Assembly (NCBI GenBank): GCA_902478055.1
Contig: CABSJL010000012.1
Span: 1-52,575, forward strand
Reading direction: 5' to 3'
Length of the DNA stretch: 52,575 bases
DNA from: an uncultured Veillonella sp.
GTDB lineage: Bacteria; Bacillota; Negativicutes; Veillonellales; Veillonellaceae
In this document: one piece after another, positions 16,733 through 25,243 of the stretch
Numbering within the stretch: the first letter of the stretch is position 1
Layout: each line of letters starts with the position of its first letter
Notes under the pieces: generated by a model
The model's input: only the letters and a program-made list of their open reading frames with translations
The model's database searches: none
What the model was told of the DNA's origin: nothing
Made by a program: the position numbers and the translations under genes

Positions 16733-17851
16733 TTATTGATTACGCTTTACAACTACGATAGGTTGAGAAACATTTTCTACCGGTTCTTCTTGTTCTTCTA
16801 CTGCTGCTGGTTCCTCTGTTGTTGTTTCATTTTCATCAACAGCCGCTTCATTAGTGTCTACAGTCTCTTCAGATTCATCGGCCGTATTAGGTACAGTTAC
16901 TGCTTCAGCCAATTCATCATCACTGTGAGCCAAACCATCACCACCAATTACAAGACCTTGAATTGTAACAGAATCTTGAGGTTGTACATAAATAGTTGCA
17001 CCAGCAGGGTATTCAATATTTTTACCCTTAACAAAGGCACCACCTACTAAGCCTACTGGTCCAAGTAAAACAGCACCAGCTACGGATGCACCAGCTGCTT
17101 TAACTTCACTGCGAGTTTTATCCTTAGCTTCTTTACCTTGTACTGCAGTAAATTCAGTACCATCAATAGCAGGGATTGTGTCAAATGTGATGTCTAATAC
17201 ACCATTACGACCAAAGGAACGAGCCTTTTTCAAGGATGTAATTGTACCAGATCCTACTGTACCTGCAGGTACCAATAACACATTGCCATCCATTACATTT
17301 TCAGCTACTGTGAAAGCAACAGTGTCGCCTTCATGGCTAGTTTTAGAAGAAACAGCGTCATTCAAGGTAACTTTGAAGACTTGGTTACCAGCTAATGTAC
17401 CAACTTGGTTAGTAAGCGTTACATTGCTACCATATACTTTTGTTTTCAAAGAAATGATACGTTTTTGTAAAGAGCCACTACCAATACGACCATTAACGCT
17501 ACGTTCCATCTTTTCTACGCGATCTACAAGAGAACCTGCATTAATGCTATTTTGATATGTATATTCAAGTGCGTCCATTTCTTCGCGCAAAGAAATGTTT
17601 GTGCCACTACCTTCTACGGAGTTATAGAGGGAATCAACACGTTTGCTCAATGTAGCAGAATTGCCATTGAAACCAGTACCATACACGGTTTCATCAAGTT
17701 GATTAATGCGGTCCACTACAGCACCATCTTGTACTGCGCCATATACAGTAGTTTCCAAAACATTTGTTTTCTCTGTAACTGTGCCAGGAGCAGCAAATGC
17801 AGTGCCTGAAATCAAGGATGCCATTAAAAGTGTAAGTACTTGCTTCTTCAT
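16733..17851 (-). CDS. Exported protein with six short coiled repeats and a C-terminal beta domain
   Basis: A 372-residue protein of unknown function. A signal peptide ends GTAFAA near residue 20. Residues about 25-135 hold six degenerate ~14-residue units of the form L-x-x-R-V-x-x-L-x-x-x-V-Y-G (for example VVDRINQLDETVYG and LQKRIISLKTKVYG), spaced 20-30 residues apart. A beta-rich domain follows (about 140-300) with GDTVAFTVAENVM and LLVPAGTVGSGTI, interrupted by a Gly/Ala zipper (SVAGAVLLGPVGLVGGAF). The tail is acidic, rich in Glu and Thr. The frame can start at GTG 17863, but that codon overlaps the GGAGG site; ATG 17851 gives a normal signal peptide. It is 37 bases before lptD, so an envelope role is likely but unproven. 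Confidence 0.8.
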   Translation of the reverse strand: MKKQVLTLLMASLISGTAFAAPGTVTEKTNVLETTVYGAVQDGAVVDRINQLDETVYGTGFNGNSATLSKRVDSLYNSVEGSGTNISLREEMDALEYTYQNSINAGSLVDRVEKMERSVNGRIGSGSLQKRIISLKTKVYGSNVTLTNQVGTLAGNQVFKVTLNDAVSSKTSHEGDTVAFTVAENVMDGNVLLVPAGTVGSGTITSLKKARSFGRNGVLDITFDTIPAIDGTEFTAVQGKEAKDKTRSEVKAAGASVAGAVLLGPVGLVGGAFVKGKNIEYPAGATIYVQPQDSVTIQGLVIGGDGLAHSDDELAEAVTVPNTADESEETVDTNEAAVDENETTTEEPAAVEEQEEPVENVSQPIVVVKRNQ

Positions 17852-17895
17852 AAATTCCTCCACAACGTATCTAATGTATAACTGTTATACAACAG

Positions 17896-17925
17896 AATAA
17901 GCACGGGCCTAAGACCGTGCTTATT
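17896..17925 (-). terminator. Hairpin between the two exported-protein genes
   Basis: Perfect arms AATAAGCACGG/CCGTGCTTATT with an 8-base loop, about 35 bases after the stop of the 148-residue gene. The tail (CTGTTGT) is only weakly T-rich, so termination may be incomplete or factor-assisted. Confidence 0.6.
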
Positions 17926-17959
17926 CCCTGAGTCTACTATTTTATATGCTCAGTGGCCA

Positions 17960-18406
17960 TTAAATTTTCAAATCGATAATCGCAGATACACCTACGCCTT
18001 GAACACGAGATGCACCAACTGGGTTTGTGCTATCAACAGGTACTAAACCTTTAACACGAACCATACCGTTAAAGCTACCTTCTACTTGGGCAACGGCTTT
18101 AACTTGTTCAATGCTAGATGCAGGACCAGTAACTTGAGCAGCACCGATATAACCTTTTGTACCGATACTGATGATAGGTACAACTTTAGTTGTATATTCT
18201 GTGCTTAAGTTATTTTGTTTCAATAATTTATTCAAGAAAGAGTCAATTTGTGGACCGAATTTGTTGATAACAATACCGATACCACCAATTTTAGCTGCAC
18301 CGCCAAGAATACTGCTAAGGCCACCAGCTTGAGTAGTCAAGATACCGCCAAATGCAGTTGTAGTTAAACAAATCCCTAGAACAGCTGTAATAATCTTCTT
18401 TTTCAT
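17960..18406 (-). CDS. Small secreted protein of unknown function
   Basis: A 148-residue protein with a clear signal peptide (MKKKIITAVLGICLTTTAFG, cleavage probably near residue 27). The mature part is Gly-, Val- and Ile-rich with no Cys. It contains SSILGGAAKIGGIGIVINKFG and then a helical stretch (DSFLNKLLKQNN). The C-terminal half reads as alternating beta strands ending SAIIDLKI. I do not recognise a characterised family. A GGAGGC ribosome site precedes the ATG. A 254-base AT-rich gap lies upstream and probably contains its promoter. The next gene in the same direction is also exported, and lptD follows, pointing to a periplasmic or outer-membrane location. Confidence 0.75.
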   Translation of the reverse strand: MKKKIITAVLGICLTTTAFGGILTTQAGGLSSILGGAAKIGGIGIVINKFGPQIDSFLNKLLKQNNLSTEYTTKVVPIISIGTKGYIGAAQVTGPASSIEQVKAVAQVEGSFNGMVRVKGLVPVDSTNPVGASRVQGVGVSAIIDLKI

Positions 18407-18660
18407 AATAAGCCTCCTATAGATACTTATATTTTAACAAATTCTATACATAGATTCTAGTGAAAGTATAAGAACTTACACATAAAGATACTAGCATTGT
18501 ATAAAAGTCCGATGAACAATCAATGAATTTTACACAACTTAATTTAATGCTACCATCATAAAGAATTAGTGTCAATATCAGGTCTAACTCATACTCTATA
18601 GGCATAAAATAGTTCTTATCTTTACATATCTTTAAGACTTAAAGAAACTCAATTATATAA

Positions 18661-19668
18661 TTAGCAGATACGAGGAACTTGATCTTCACCTAACAAATCG
18701 ATTAAGCGAACACCACCAATAGCCGTTTGCAAACCAACCTTACCAATATTCTTATCTAATGTTTTGCCAATTAATACAGATTCTTTGCCTTCTTCAAAGC
18801 TGTGAAGAATAGATAGAACTTCATCTGTAACAGATGGATCTACTACGAGTACAGCCTTACCTTCATTCGCTAAATATAACGGATCATATCCCAAAATATC
18901 ACAAACAGATTGTACTTCGGCGTGAATTGGTATAGCCGCTTCTTCTACCTTAATACCCACTTGGCTTTGATCTGCAATTTCTTTTAAAACAGTCCCTAAG
19001 CCACCTCGTGTAGGATCTCGCAATAGAGCCACTTGAGGTCCCACTTTATCAAGTACAGCATGAACCATGTTATTTAAAGGAGCACAGTCAGTTCGTAAAG
19101 AATCAGATAGATCTAATCCAAATCGTTGTCCCATAACAGCAATAGAATGATCGCCAATAGCACCAGATAAGATAATATCCATTCCCGCTTTCACACGATG
19201 TGGACCAATATCAATCCCCTCTGGGATCATGCCAATCCCCGCTGTATTTATGTAGATTTTATCTACCTCGCCCTTTTTAACAACCTTAGTGTCCCCTGTA
19301 ACAATTTGTACATTTGCAGCTTTAGCCATATCTGACATAGTATGAAGTATTTCATCTAACTCATCAAAGGCCAAGCCTTCTTCTAAAATAAGGCCACAAC
19401 TTAAATATTGTGGGACAGCACCATTCATAGCTAAATCATTCACGGTACCACATACAGCTAATTTACCAATATTTCCGCCCGGGAAAAACGTTGGTTGTAC
19501 TACATAGGAATCTGTAGAGAACGCCATACGCCCTGCTGTAACAGGAAATTGAGCACCATCATGTAAAGGAGCCAATAAATCATTTGTAAAGTATTTCAAA
19601 ATAAAACGCTCGGTCAATTCATGACTAAATCGACCGCCATTCCCATGGACTAAGCGAACTCGTTCCAT
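18661..19668 (-). CDS. hypE: Hydrogenase maturation protein HypE
   Basis: HypE dehydrates the carbamoyl group handed over by HypF to a thiocyanate on its C-terminal Cys, giving the CN ligands of the [NiFe] centre. The 335-residue chain ends VPRIC, the essential C-terminal Cys motif. PurM-like ATP-binding features include FSTDSYVVQPTFFPGGNIGKLAV, VTGDTKVV, and LRDPTRGGLGTVLKEI. The frame extends upstream to 19725 inside hypD, but ATG 19668 follows the hypD stop by one base, has GGGAGGATTAAT ahead and begins MERVRLVHGNGG as the family does. It is the last gene of the hyp run. Confidence 0.95.
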   Translation of the reverse strand: MERVRLVHGNGGRFSHELTERFILKYFTNDLLAPLHDGAQFPVTAGRMAFSTDSYVVQPTFFPGGNIGKLAVCGTVNDLAMNGAVPQYLSCGLILEEGLAFDELDEILHTMSDMAKAANVQIVTGDTKVVKKGEVDKIYINTAGIGMIPEGIDIGPHRVKAGMDIILSGAIGDHSIAVMGQRFGLDLSDSLRTDCAPLNNMVHAVLDKVGPQVALLRDPTRGGLGTVLKEIADQSQVGIKVEEAAIPIHAEVQSVCDILGYDPLYLANEGKAVLVVDPSVTDEVLSILHSFEEGKESVLIGKTLDKNIGKVGLQTAIGGVRLIDLLGEDQVPRIC

Positions 19669-19669
19669 A

Positions 19670-20788
19670 TTAATCCTCCCACGTCGATCCACCACTGGAA
19701 TAACCGTATTTATACCATGCTGCACAACTACCTTCTACAGATACCATGCAAGCACCAACAGGGTGGTCTGCAGTACAACTTTTACCAAATAATGGACATT
19801 CACTCGGCTTAATAAGCCCTTGCAATACACGACCACATTGGCATCCCTTTGGATCAAGAGAAGGCTTTTCAAGCTGGATAGGTAATGCACGTTCCACATC
19901 ATAGGCTGCATATTCATCCTTTAATCTTAAGCCAGAGTTTGGAATAACACCGATACCACGCCACGCATCATCACATACATCATATACTTCTTTGATCATC
20001 GCTTGCGCTACCGGATTCCCCTGCTGCATAACGACAGAATGATATGTATTGCCTACAACAAAATTACCGGTTTTACGTTGCTCTAAAATATTTGCTATAG
20101 CAGATAAAATCTCAAGTCCATCAAAGCCAGCAATACAAGACGGTATGTGATATTCTTCAGGTAAGAATTGATATGGCTCTTCACCAATAATAACGCTTAC
20201 ATGACCTGGCAAAATAAAGCCATCAATATGCCCTTCTTGTTTATCTAGTAAAGCTCGTAATGCAGGAGGTACTAATTTATGAGATACAAGGAAGAAAACA
20301 TTCTTCAGCCCTGCTGCATGAACTGCTTTCACTGTTGCACAAATTACGGCAATAGTCGTTTCAAATCCTATAGCCAGAAATACTATTTTCTTATCTGGAT
20401 ATTTTTTACTAAGTTCTACCACCTCTAAAGGGGTATAAATTACATGGATATGGGCGCCCTTTGTTTGAGCCTCACTAAGACTACTATAGCTACCAGGAAC
20501 CTTTAACATATCCCCAAAGGTAGCAATAATAACATCATCCCGTTCAGCATAGGCTAACGCCTTATCCATATACGTTTGATCTGTTACACATACAGGACAT
20601 CCTGGGCCACTTACAAGTTCAATGCCACTTGGCAATAATTGACGAAGACCTTCACGGAAAATCGATACAGTATGTGTACCACAAACCTCCATAAGCCTTA
20701 CGGTTTCCCCAGGCTCATGAAGGGCATTGATACGTTTTAACAACGCATCAGCACTGTTCTGCTTTTCCTGCAAAGTAAGCTTCTTCAA
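19670..20788 (-). CDS. hypD: Hydrogenase maturation protein HypD
   Basis: HypD forms the scaffold complex with HypC on which the Fe(CN)2CO group is built. Conserved motifs are LMEVCGTHT near residue 32, GPGCPVCVT, and the C-terminal [4Fe-4S] region with CQCGRVLQGLIKPSECPLFG and GACMVSVEGSC. Its 372 residues match the family. The start is TTG, with AAGGAG ten bases upstream, and overlaps the end of hypC by 41 bases, so hypC and hypD are translationally coupled. No in-frame ATG gives a better N-terminus before the first conserved motif. Confidence 0.94.
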   Translation of the reverse strand: MKKLTLQEKQNSADALLKRINALHEPGETVRLMEVCGTHTVSIFREGLRQLLPSGIELVSGPGCPVCVTDQTYMDKALAYAERDDVIIATFGDMLKVPGSYSSLSEAQTKGAHIHVIYTPLEVVELSKKYPDKKIVFLAIGFETTIAVICATVKAVHAAGLKNVFFLVSHKLVPPALRALLDKQEGHIDGFILPGHVSVIIGEEPYQFLPEEYHIPSCIAGFDGLEILSAIANILEQRKTGNFVVGNTYHSVVMQQGNPVAQAMIKEVYDVCDDAWRGIGVIPNSGLRLKDEYAAYDVERALPIQLEKPSLDPKGCQCGRVLQGLIKPSECPLFGKSCTADHPVGACMVSVEGSCAAWYKYGYSSGGSTWED

Positions 20789-20999
20789 GTTCTTCTAGCT
20801 CCTTAAAGGCCTCTAATGTCTTTTGTGCCTCTTCTTCATCAACAATTTGTACAGCAAAACCCGCATGGACTAACAACCAGTCCCCTACCTTTGCTTCTGG
20901 TACGAGGAGTAAGCTGCAGTCACGGGTGGCACCTGTTAATTCAACAGTGCCAATAACATCATTCACAGCTACTAACTGTGCTGGTACAGCTAAGCACAT
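20748..20999 (-). CDS. hypC: Hydrogenase maturation chaperone HypC
   Basis: An 83-residue HypC/HupF/HybG chaperone that carries the iron centre to the hydrogenase large subunit with HypD. It begins MCLAVPAQ, where Cys2 is the essential iron-binding residue. It continues with LLLVPEAKVGDWLLVHAGFAV, the OB-fold core, and a Glu-rich helical tail. AAGGAGATAGT precedes the ATG. It is the first gene of the hypC-hypD-hypE set; 143 bases separate it from hypF and hold a candidate promoter. Confidence 0.95.
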   Translation of the reverse strand: MCLAVPAQLVAVNDVIGTVELTGATRDCSLLLVPEAKVGDWLLVHAGFAVQIVDEEEAQKTLEAFKELEELEEAYFAGKAEQC

Positions 21000-21088
21000 A
21001 CTATCTCCTTATATATTTCATTAATAACAAATTCTATGTGTTTACTTTTATGTAAGCAAACTCACAATATATAAATATTTCTAATATC

Positions 21089-21123
21089 ATTGTATCACAA
21101 TTGTAGTAATTATTAAGTGATAC
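21089..21123 (-). promoter_or_regulatory. Candidate hypCDE promoter with an inverted repeat
   Basis: Minus strand TGATACAAT is an extended -10 (TACAAT at 21089-21094). Upstream and overlapping is a perfect inverted repeat GTATCAC (21117-21123) - 18 bases - GTGATAC (21092-21098), a possible operator. No strong -35 is seen. A regulator cannot be named. Confidence 0.4.
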
Positions 21124-21142
21124 TAACTACAAAAATATACAA

Positions 21143-23422
21143 CTATTTCTGATTACCAATCCATAGTTGACCAAAGGCTAATCCACCATCATTGGAAGGA
21201 ACCGCTTCATTCATATACAAATTGCCTACATGCCAAGCACGATATATTAACTCTACTAATTTGCGATTTTGAAATACACCGCCAGAAATAGCCGCATCAT
21301 TAACATTATATCGCTCCATTAAATCCGCTGCGGTTTCACATATTGCGATAGCAACGGTTTTATGGAAGGATGTAGCAAGATAAGCTCTAGATTCACCATT
21401 AACTACACCATCCATAATGGATTGAACGGTAGGTGTAAAATCAAGAGTTCGCCCATCATAGTTATAATCAAGCAATATTCCTTTTTCATCACCACATAGA
21501 GCCTCTAACGCTATAGCAATTTGTGCATCATAGGTATGGACCATACCAAGCCCTAAAAGAGATCCTACTGCATCAAATAAACGACCACAGCTCGTTGCTT
21601 GAACCATAGGCATTCTAGATCGTAATGCTTTATCTAATATGTCCCAACCTTTAGGCAATTCTTTCATCCAATCTTGGTAGATTGGTGGAATATCATTACC
21701 ATAGTAATTTCGAATATACCACAAGGCTTGCCGCCATGGCTCAGAAACCGCTTTCTCTCCACCTGGTAATGGCGCTTCATGGATATGAGCTAGGCGTTGA
21801 TATTGATCGTCCTTGCAAAGGAGAAATTCACCACCCCATACCGTTCCATCTGGTCCATATCCGGTACCATCCATGGCAATACCCAGTACTGGGCCTTCAA
21901 GATTATGCTCTGCCATGACTGATGCAATATGAGCGTGATGATGTTGAACAGGGATAACAGGGATCTGTGAGCTTTTACCAATGCGCTCTCCTAAGTGGGA
22001 CGAGAAAAATTGAGGATGACTGTCTACAATAATTTTCTCTGGTTGTATAGAAAATAATTCCTCATATCGGTCAATAGTCCACTCCAAAGTTGCATGAGTA
22101 GATGCATTTTGTAGATCACCAATATGTGGGCCTACAAGGACTTCTGAGCCTTTATTCATAGCAAATGCATTTTTAAGATCACTACCCATAGCTAGCATCG
22201 GACTTTGCCCTGAAAGTTCACAATGAATAGGTTCTGGTACATAACCACGACTACGACGAATCAATCGAGGTTTATTATGGATGACAGTTACAACAGAGTC
22301 ATCGAGAGGTGCATAGATTTGACGATTGTGTACCAAGAAGTAATCGGCAACCGATTCTAACTCTTCAAAGGCTTGATCATCATCATATAAAACTGGATCA
22401 CCACTTCGATTACCGCTTGTCATAACCCATGCTGCATCTGATGGTAATAGTACCTCATGCATCGGTGTATATGGTAACATTACGCCAAGCATATGATTAT
22501 CCGGAGCTACATGGGGACTCAAACGCACTAAACTATCAGTATTTCTTTTTAATAATACGATAGGCCGTTCCATTCCCGTCAAAACATCTAATTCTTCATC
22601 ACTAAGATGGACAAGCTCAATTGCCGTATCTAGGGACCCTACCATAATCGCTAAGGGTTTATGTGGTCGATTCTTACGCTTACGCAAGCGTTGAACCGCC
22701 GCATCATTTCGAGCATCACAAACTAGGTGGTATCCACCTATCCCTTTTATAGCAATAATACTACCTTCATTGATTAATTCACGGGTAGTATTCCATACAT
22801 TTACAGTATCTACAACCGTACGATTAGGTTTATATAAAGTATAATGAGGGCCACATTGAACACATGCATTTGGTTCAGCACGATAACGGCGCCCCTCTAT
22901 ATCTTCGTATTCAGCCTTACAAGCTTCGCACATAGGAAACTCGTCCATCGTCGTTCGTTCCCGATCATAGGGAAGTGATTTAATAATCGTATATCGTGGG
23001 CCACAATTTGTACAATTAATAAAAGGATATTCTTTTCTACGCTTGTCCTGTTGTAGTTCTTTAAGACAATCAGCACACGGCGCTGTATCGGCACTAATAA
23101 AGGTGCTAACTGCTTCCCCTACTGGAGATGGCTCCACAGAAAACTCAACTTCATTATTTTTTATAGTAAGATGTTGTACTGTTTGACTTGTAATACGGCA
23201 CAGTCTAGGTCGGTCATCTTGAATAGCATCTAAAAATAGCTGTAAATCACCGACACAACCTTGTACCTCAACGTAAACACCTTGACTGTCATTATAAACA
23301 AAACCAGTTAACCCCAGAGAATGTGCCCACATAGAAACAAGGGGCCGGAATCCGACCCCTTGAACTATACCGGTATAACGAATTCCCCAGCGTTCTATAG
23401 TTTGATTAGTATTTTGTTTCAT
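21143..23422 (-). CDS. hypF: Carbamoyltransferase HypF
   Basis: A 759-residue enzyme that turns carbamoyl phosphate and ATP into carbamoyl-adenylate and passes the carbamoyl group to HypE. Domains in order: acylphosphatase (residues ~12-100, GIVQGVGFRPLV), two zinc fingers (~110-185, with CADC, CTNCGPRYT, CEAC and CVQCGPHYT), a YrdC-like domain (~205-390, IAIKGIGGYHLVCDA, KPLAIMV), and a Kae1-like C-terminal half (HHHAHIASVMAEH, GIAMDGTGYGPDGTVWGGE, ISGGVFQN). All are intact and the length is standard. It begins 34 bases after the SCIFF maturase gene. Confidence 0.96.
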   Translation of the reverse strand: MKQNTNQTIERWGIRYTGIVQGVGFRPLVSMWAHSLGLTGFVYNDSQGVYVEVQGCVGDLQLFLDAIQDDRPRLCRITSQTVQHLTIKNNEVEFSVEPSPVGEAVSTFISADTAPCADCLKELQQDKRRKEYPFINCTNCGPRYTIIKSLPYDRERTTMDEFPMCEACKAEYEDIEGRRYRAEPNACVQCGPHYTLYKPNRTVVDTVNVWNTTRELINEGSIIAIKGIGGYHLVCDARNDAAVQRLRKRKNRPHKPLAIMVGSLDTAIELVHLSDEELDVLTGMERPIVLLKRNTDSLVRLSPHVAPDNHMLGVMLPYTPMHEVLLPSDAAWVMTSGNRSGDPVLYDDDQAFEELESVADYFLVHNRQIYAPLDDSVVTVIHNKPRLIRRSRGYVPEPIHCELSGQSPMLAMGSDLKNAFAMNKGSEVLVGPHIGDLQNASTHATLEWTIDRYEELFSIQPEKIIVDSHPQFFSSHLGERIGKSSQIPVIPVQHHHAHIASVMAEHNLEGPVLGIAMDGTGYGPDGTVWGGEFLLCKDDQYQRLAHIHEAPLPGGEKAVSEPWRQALWYIRNYYGNDIPPIYQDWMKELPKGWDILDKALRSRMPMVQATSCGRLFDAVGSLLGLGMVHTYDAQIAIALEALCGDEKGILLDYNYDGRTLDFTPTVQSIMDGVVNGESRAYLATSFHKTVAIAICETAADLMERYNVNDAAISGGVFQNRKLVELIYRAWHVGNLYMNEAVPSNDGGLAFGQLWIGNQK

Positions 23423-23456
23423 ATAAGCTCCTACTATAGACGGAGAATTAAGGCTA

Positions 23457-24866
23457 TTAACCTAATGCTACAGGAATACTGCCATCAATGCCAGCTTGTT
23501 CTAACTCAGCTTGAATCATAATAGCGCATTCAATACGTTTCTTTTGTAAACGGCAACCAAATTCATAAGGTGTTTCTAAATCGCCACCTAATGTAATATT
23601 GTTAGCATGACAGCCACCAGAACAGAAGAATTTCGCCCAACATTCCGCACAAGTTGGTTTAGAGAACACATGTGTATTTCGGAAATCTTTAGGAATTTCT
23701 GTATTTTTCAGACCATCATATACATTGCCAAGCACGTATCCATCTTTACCTACGAATTGGTGACATGGATAAATATCGCCATTAGGTACAACAGCCATAT
23801 ATTCATGACCTGCCCCACAACCGCGAAGGCGTTTAGCCATACATGGACCACGATACAAATCCATACGGAAGTGGAAGAAGTTAAACTTCTCACCCCAACC
23901 TTCCAATTGACGTTGTAGATAAATATCTGCTAATTTTTCATATTCTTTTTCTAATACTGGCCAATCCTCTTCACGAAGTACATAGTCCCCTTCTTCACCT
24001 ACTACAGGCTCCATGGATAAATGTTCAAAGCCAAGATCAGACATAGCCATAACATCTTTTGTAAAATCTAAATTCTTATGTGTATACGTACCGCGTACGT
24101 AGTATTCAAGACCATGACGTTGTTTTACGGCATTGATAAGATTTTTAGCAATATATTTATAAGACTCAGCACCACTACCCGCTACAGGGCGCATTGCATT
24201 ATGTACGGATTCACGACCATCCAAAGACAATACAAGACTCATCTTATGTTCGTTTACATAATCGATTTTATCTTGTGTTAACAACATGCCATTTGTAGTC
24301 AATGTAAGCTTAAAGATCTTATTGTGCTTTTCTTGAATGGATTCGATATATTCAACTGTTTGTTTCACAACATCCCAGTTCAATAAAGGTTCCCCACCAA
24401 AGAAATCAATCTCACAATGTTGACGAGGGCCACTCATTTTAATGAGGAAGTCTACAGCGCGCTTCGCCACATCAAAGCTCATTAATTCACGTTTTACACC
24501 GCCGTAATCACCTTGGCTGGCAAAACAGTATTTACATGCCAAATTACAATCATGAGCAATATTTAAGCATAATGCCTTAACAATAGGTTTTTCACCTACT
24601 ACAAGTTTAAACTCTGTACTCATCGGAGCAAATAATTGCTCCGCTTTAATGAGCTCATCTAACTCATCCATAATCTCATCAAGTTCTACTGCATCTTCTT
24701 TAGCATCTAATGCAGCATGTACTGCATCGCGATTAGTGCCATCATATATGTCAAGAACTCTATCAATGAGTTCGTCGATAACGTGAATAATACCGCTATT
24801 TACATCTAAACAGTAATAGTTATCCTTCATCCGAAACTTATGGATCATTGGTTTTAATTCTAACAT
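23457..24866 (-). CDS. scfB: Radical SAM/SPASM maturase of the SCIFF peptide
   Basis: A 469-residue radical SAM enzyme that installs Cys thioether cross-links in the SCIFF peptide encoded just upstream. The N-terminal ~90 residues form the peptide-recognition (RRE-like) part. The radical SAM cluster motif is CNLACKYC near residue 110, followed by DFFGGEPLLNWD. The SPASM region supplies auxiliary Fe-S ligands: CMAKRLRGCGAGHEY, CHQFVGKDG, CAECWAKFFCSGGCHANN, and a final Cys in FGCRLQKKR. The frame extends 22 codons upstream, but ATG 24866 has GGAGG four bases ahead and is chosen. The enzyme is close in kind to the QhpD/thioether-forming clade; the adjacent six-Cys peptide makes the identity firm. 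Confidence 0.93.
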   Translation of the reverse strand: MLELKPMIHKFRMKDNYYCLDVNSGIIHVIDELIDRVLDIYDGTNRDAVHAALDAKEDAVELDEIMDELDELIKAEQLFAPMSTEFKLVVGEKPIVKALCLNIAHDCNLACKYCFASQGDYGGVKRELMSFDVAKRAVDFLIKMSGPRQHCEIDFFGGEPLLNWDVVKQTVEYIESIQEKHNKIFKLTLTTNGMLLTQDKIDYVNEHKMSLVLSLDGRESVHNAMRPVAGSGAESYKYIAKNLINAVKQRHGLEYYVRGTYTHKNLDFTKDVMAMSDLGFEHLSMEPVVGEEGDYVLREEDWPVLEKEYEKLADIYLQRQLEGWGEKFNFFHFRMDLYRGPCMAKRLRGCGAGHEYMAVVPNGDIYPCHQFVGKDGYVLGNVYDGLKNTEIPKDFRNTHVFSKPTCAECWAKFFCSGGCHANNITLGGDLETPYEFGCRLQKKRIECAIMIQAELEQAGIDGSIPVALG

Positions 24867-25002
24867 GGTACCTCCAAATAATATGTATGGTAAAAGTTCT
24901 ACTATATAGAACTTTCTAGATAATTGTACCACATTTCTACGCTAAACGTTATGAAAAGAGTCATAAAGATATACCATACAAGGTATGTATTAAAAACATA
25001 AA

Positions 25003-25027
25003 TAAAAAAGGCCCGCTATGCGAGCCT
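25003..25027 (-). terminator. Terminator after the SCIFF peptide gene
   Basis: Arms AGGCTCGC/GCGGGCCT (one G-U pair) with a 3-base loop, followed by TTTTT on the minus strand, a few bases after the SCIFF stop. It would give the short peptide message in excess over the maturase, which lies downstream. Confidence 0.85.
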
Positions 25028-25032
25028 CTTTA

Positions 25033-25176
25033 TTATTTTTGTTTGCAAACTTGGTTACCAACTGTGCAGCTTGTTTTGCAAGCAGATTGGCAAGATGTTT
25101 GACATTCCCCACAACCGCCAGTTTTAGCAGTTTTTTGCAAGGATTCAGTGTTGATAGTACGAATACGTTTAGCCAT
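25033..25176 (-). CDS. scfA: SCIFF ribosomal peptide precursor (six cysteines in ~45 residues)
   Basis: A 47-residue peptide starting at ATG 25176 after GAGGAGG. The N-terminus MAKRIRTINTESLQKTAK is the leader-like part. The C-terminal half carries six cysteines at positions 22, 25, 29, 33, 37 and 44 in the pattern C-x2-C-x3-C-x3-C-x3-C-x6-C, with the segment CQSACKTSCTVGNQVC. This is the SCIFF family, precursors nearly universal in Clostridia whose maturase makes Cys-to-Thr type thioether bonds. Here the first Cys pair gives six in total and Thr16, Thr19, Thr27, Thr35 and Thr38 are available acceptors. The biological role of SCIFF is still unknown. Confidence 0.93.
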   Translation of the reverse strand: MAKRIRTINTESLQKTAKTGGCGECQTSCQSACKTSCTVGNQVCKQK

Positions 25177-25210
25177 GGTTATCCTCCTCAATACTTATCG
25201 AATGATATTT

Positions 25211-25240
25211 ATTTTATCATATTTATGAAAAGCCTGTAAA
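25211..25240 (-). promoter_or_regulatory. Sigma-70 promoter of the SCIFF gene
   Basis: Minus strand TTTACA (25235-25240), an 18-base spacer, then TAAAAT (25211-25216); each box matches 5 of 6. It stands about 35 bases ahead of the start codon, inside the 67-base gap after the ECF S-component gene. Confidence 0.6.
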
Positions 25241-25243
25241 ATA

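Noticed and set aside
17178..17555. Plus-strand frame of 125 codons opposite the repeat protein
   Set aside because: No ribosome site, no recognisable protein character, and the opposite strand encodes a clear exported protein.
24867..24932. Upstream extension of the SCIFF maturase frame
   Set aside because: No ribosome site and no family similarity; ATG 24866 follows GGAGG at four bases.
25018..25239. Plus-strand frame of 73 codons over the SCIFF gene
   Set aside because: It is the antisense of the six-Cys SCIFF peptide, which has promoter, ribosome site and terminator on the minus strand.
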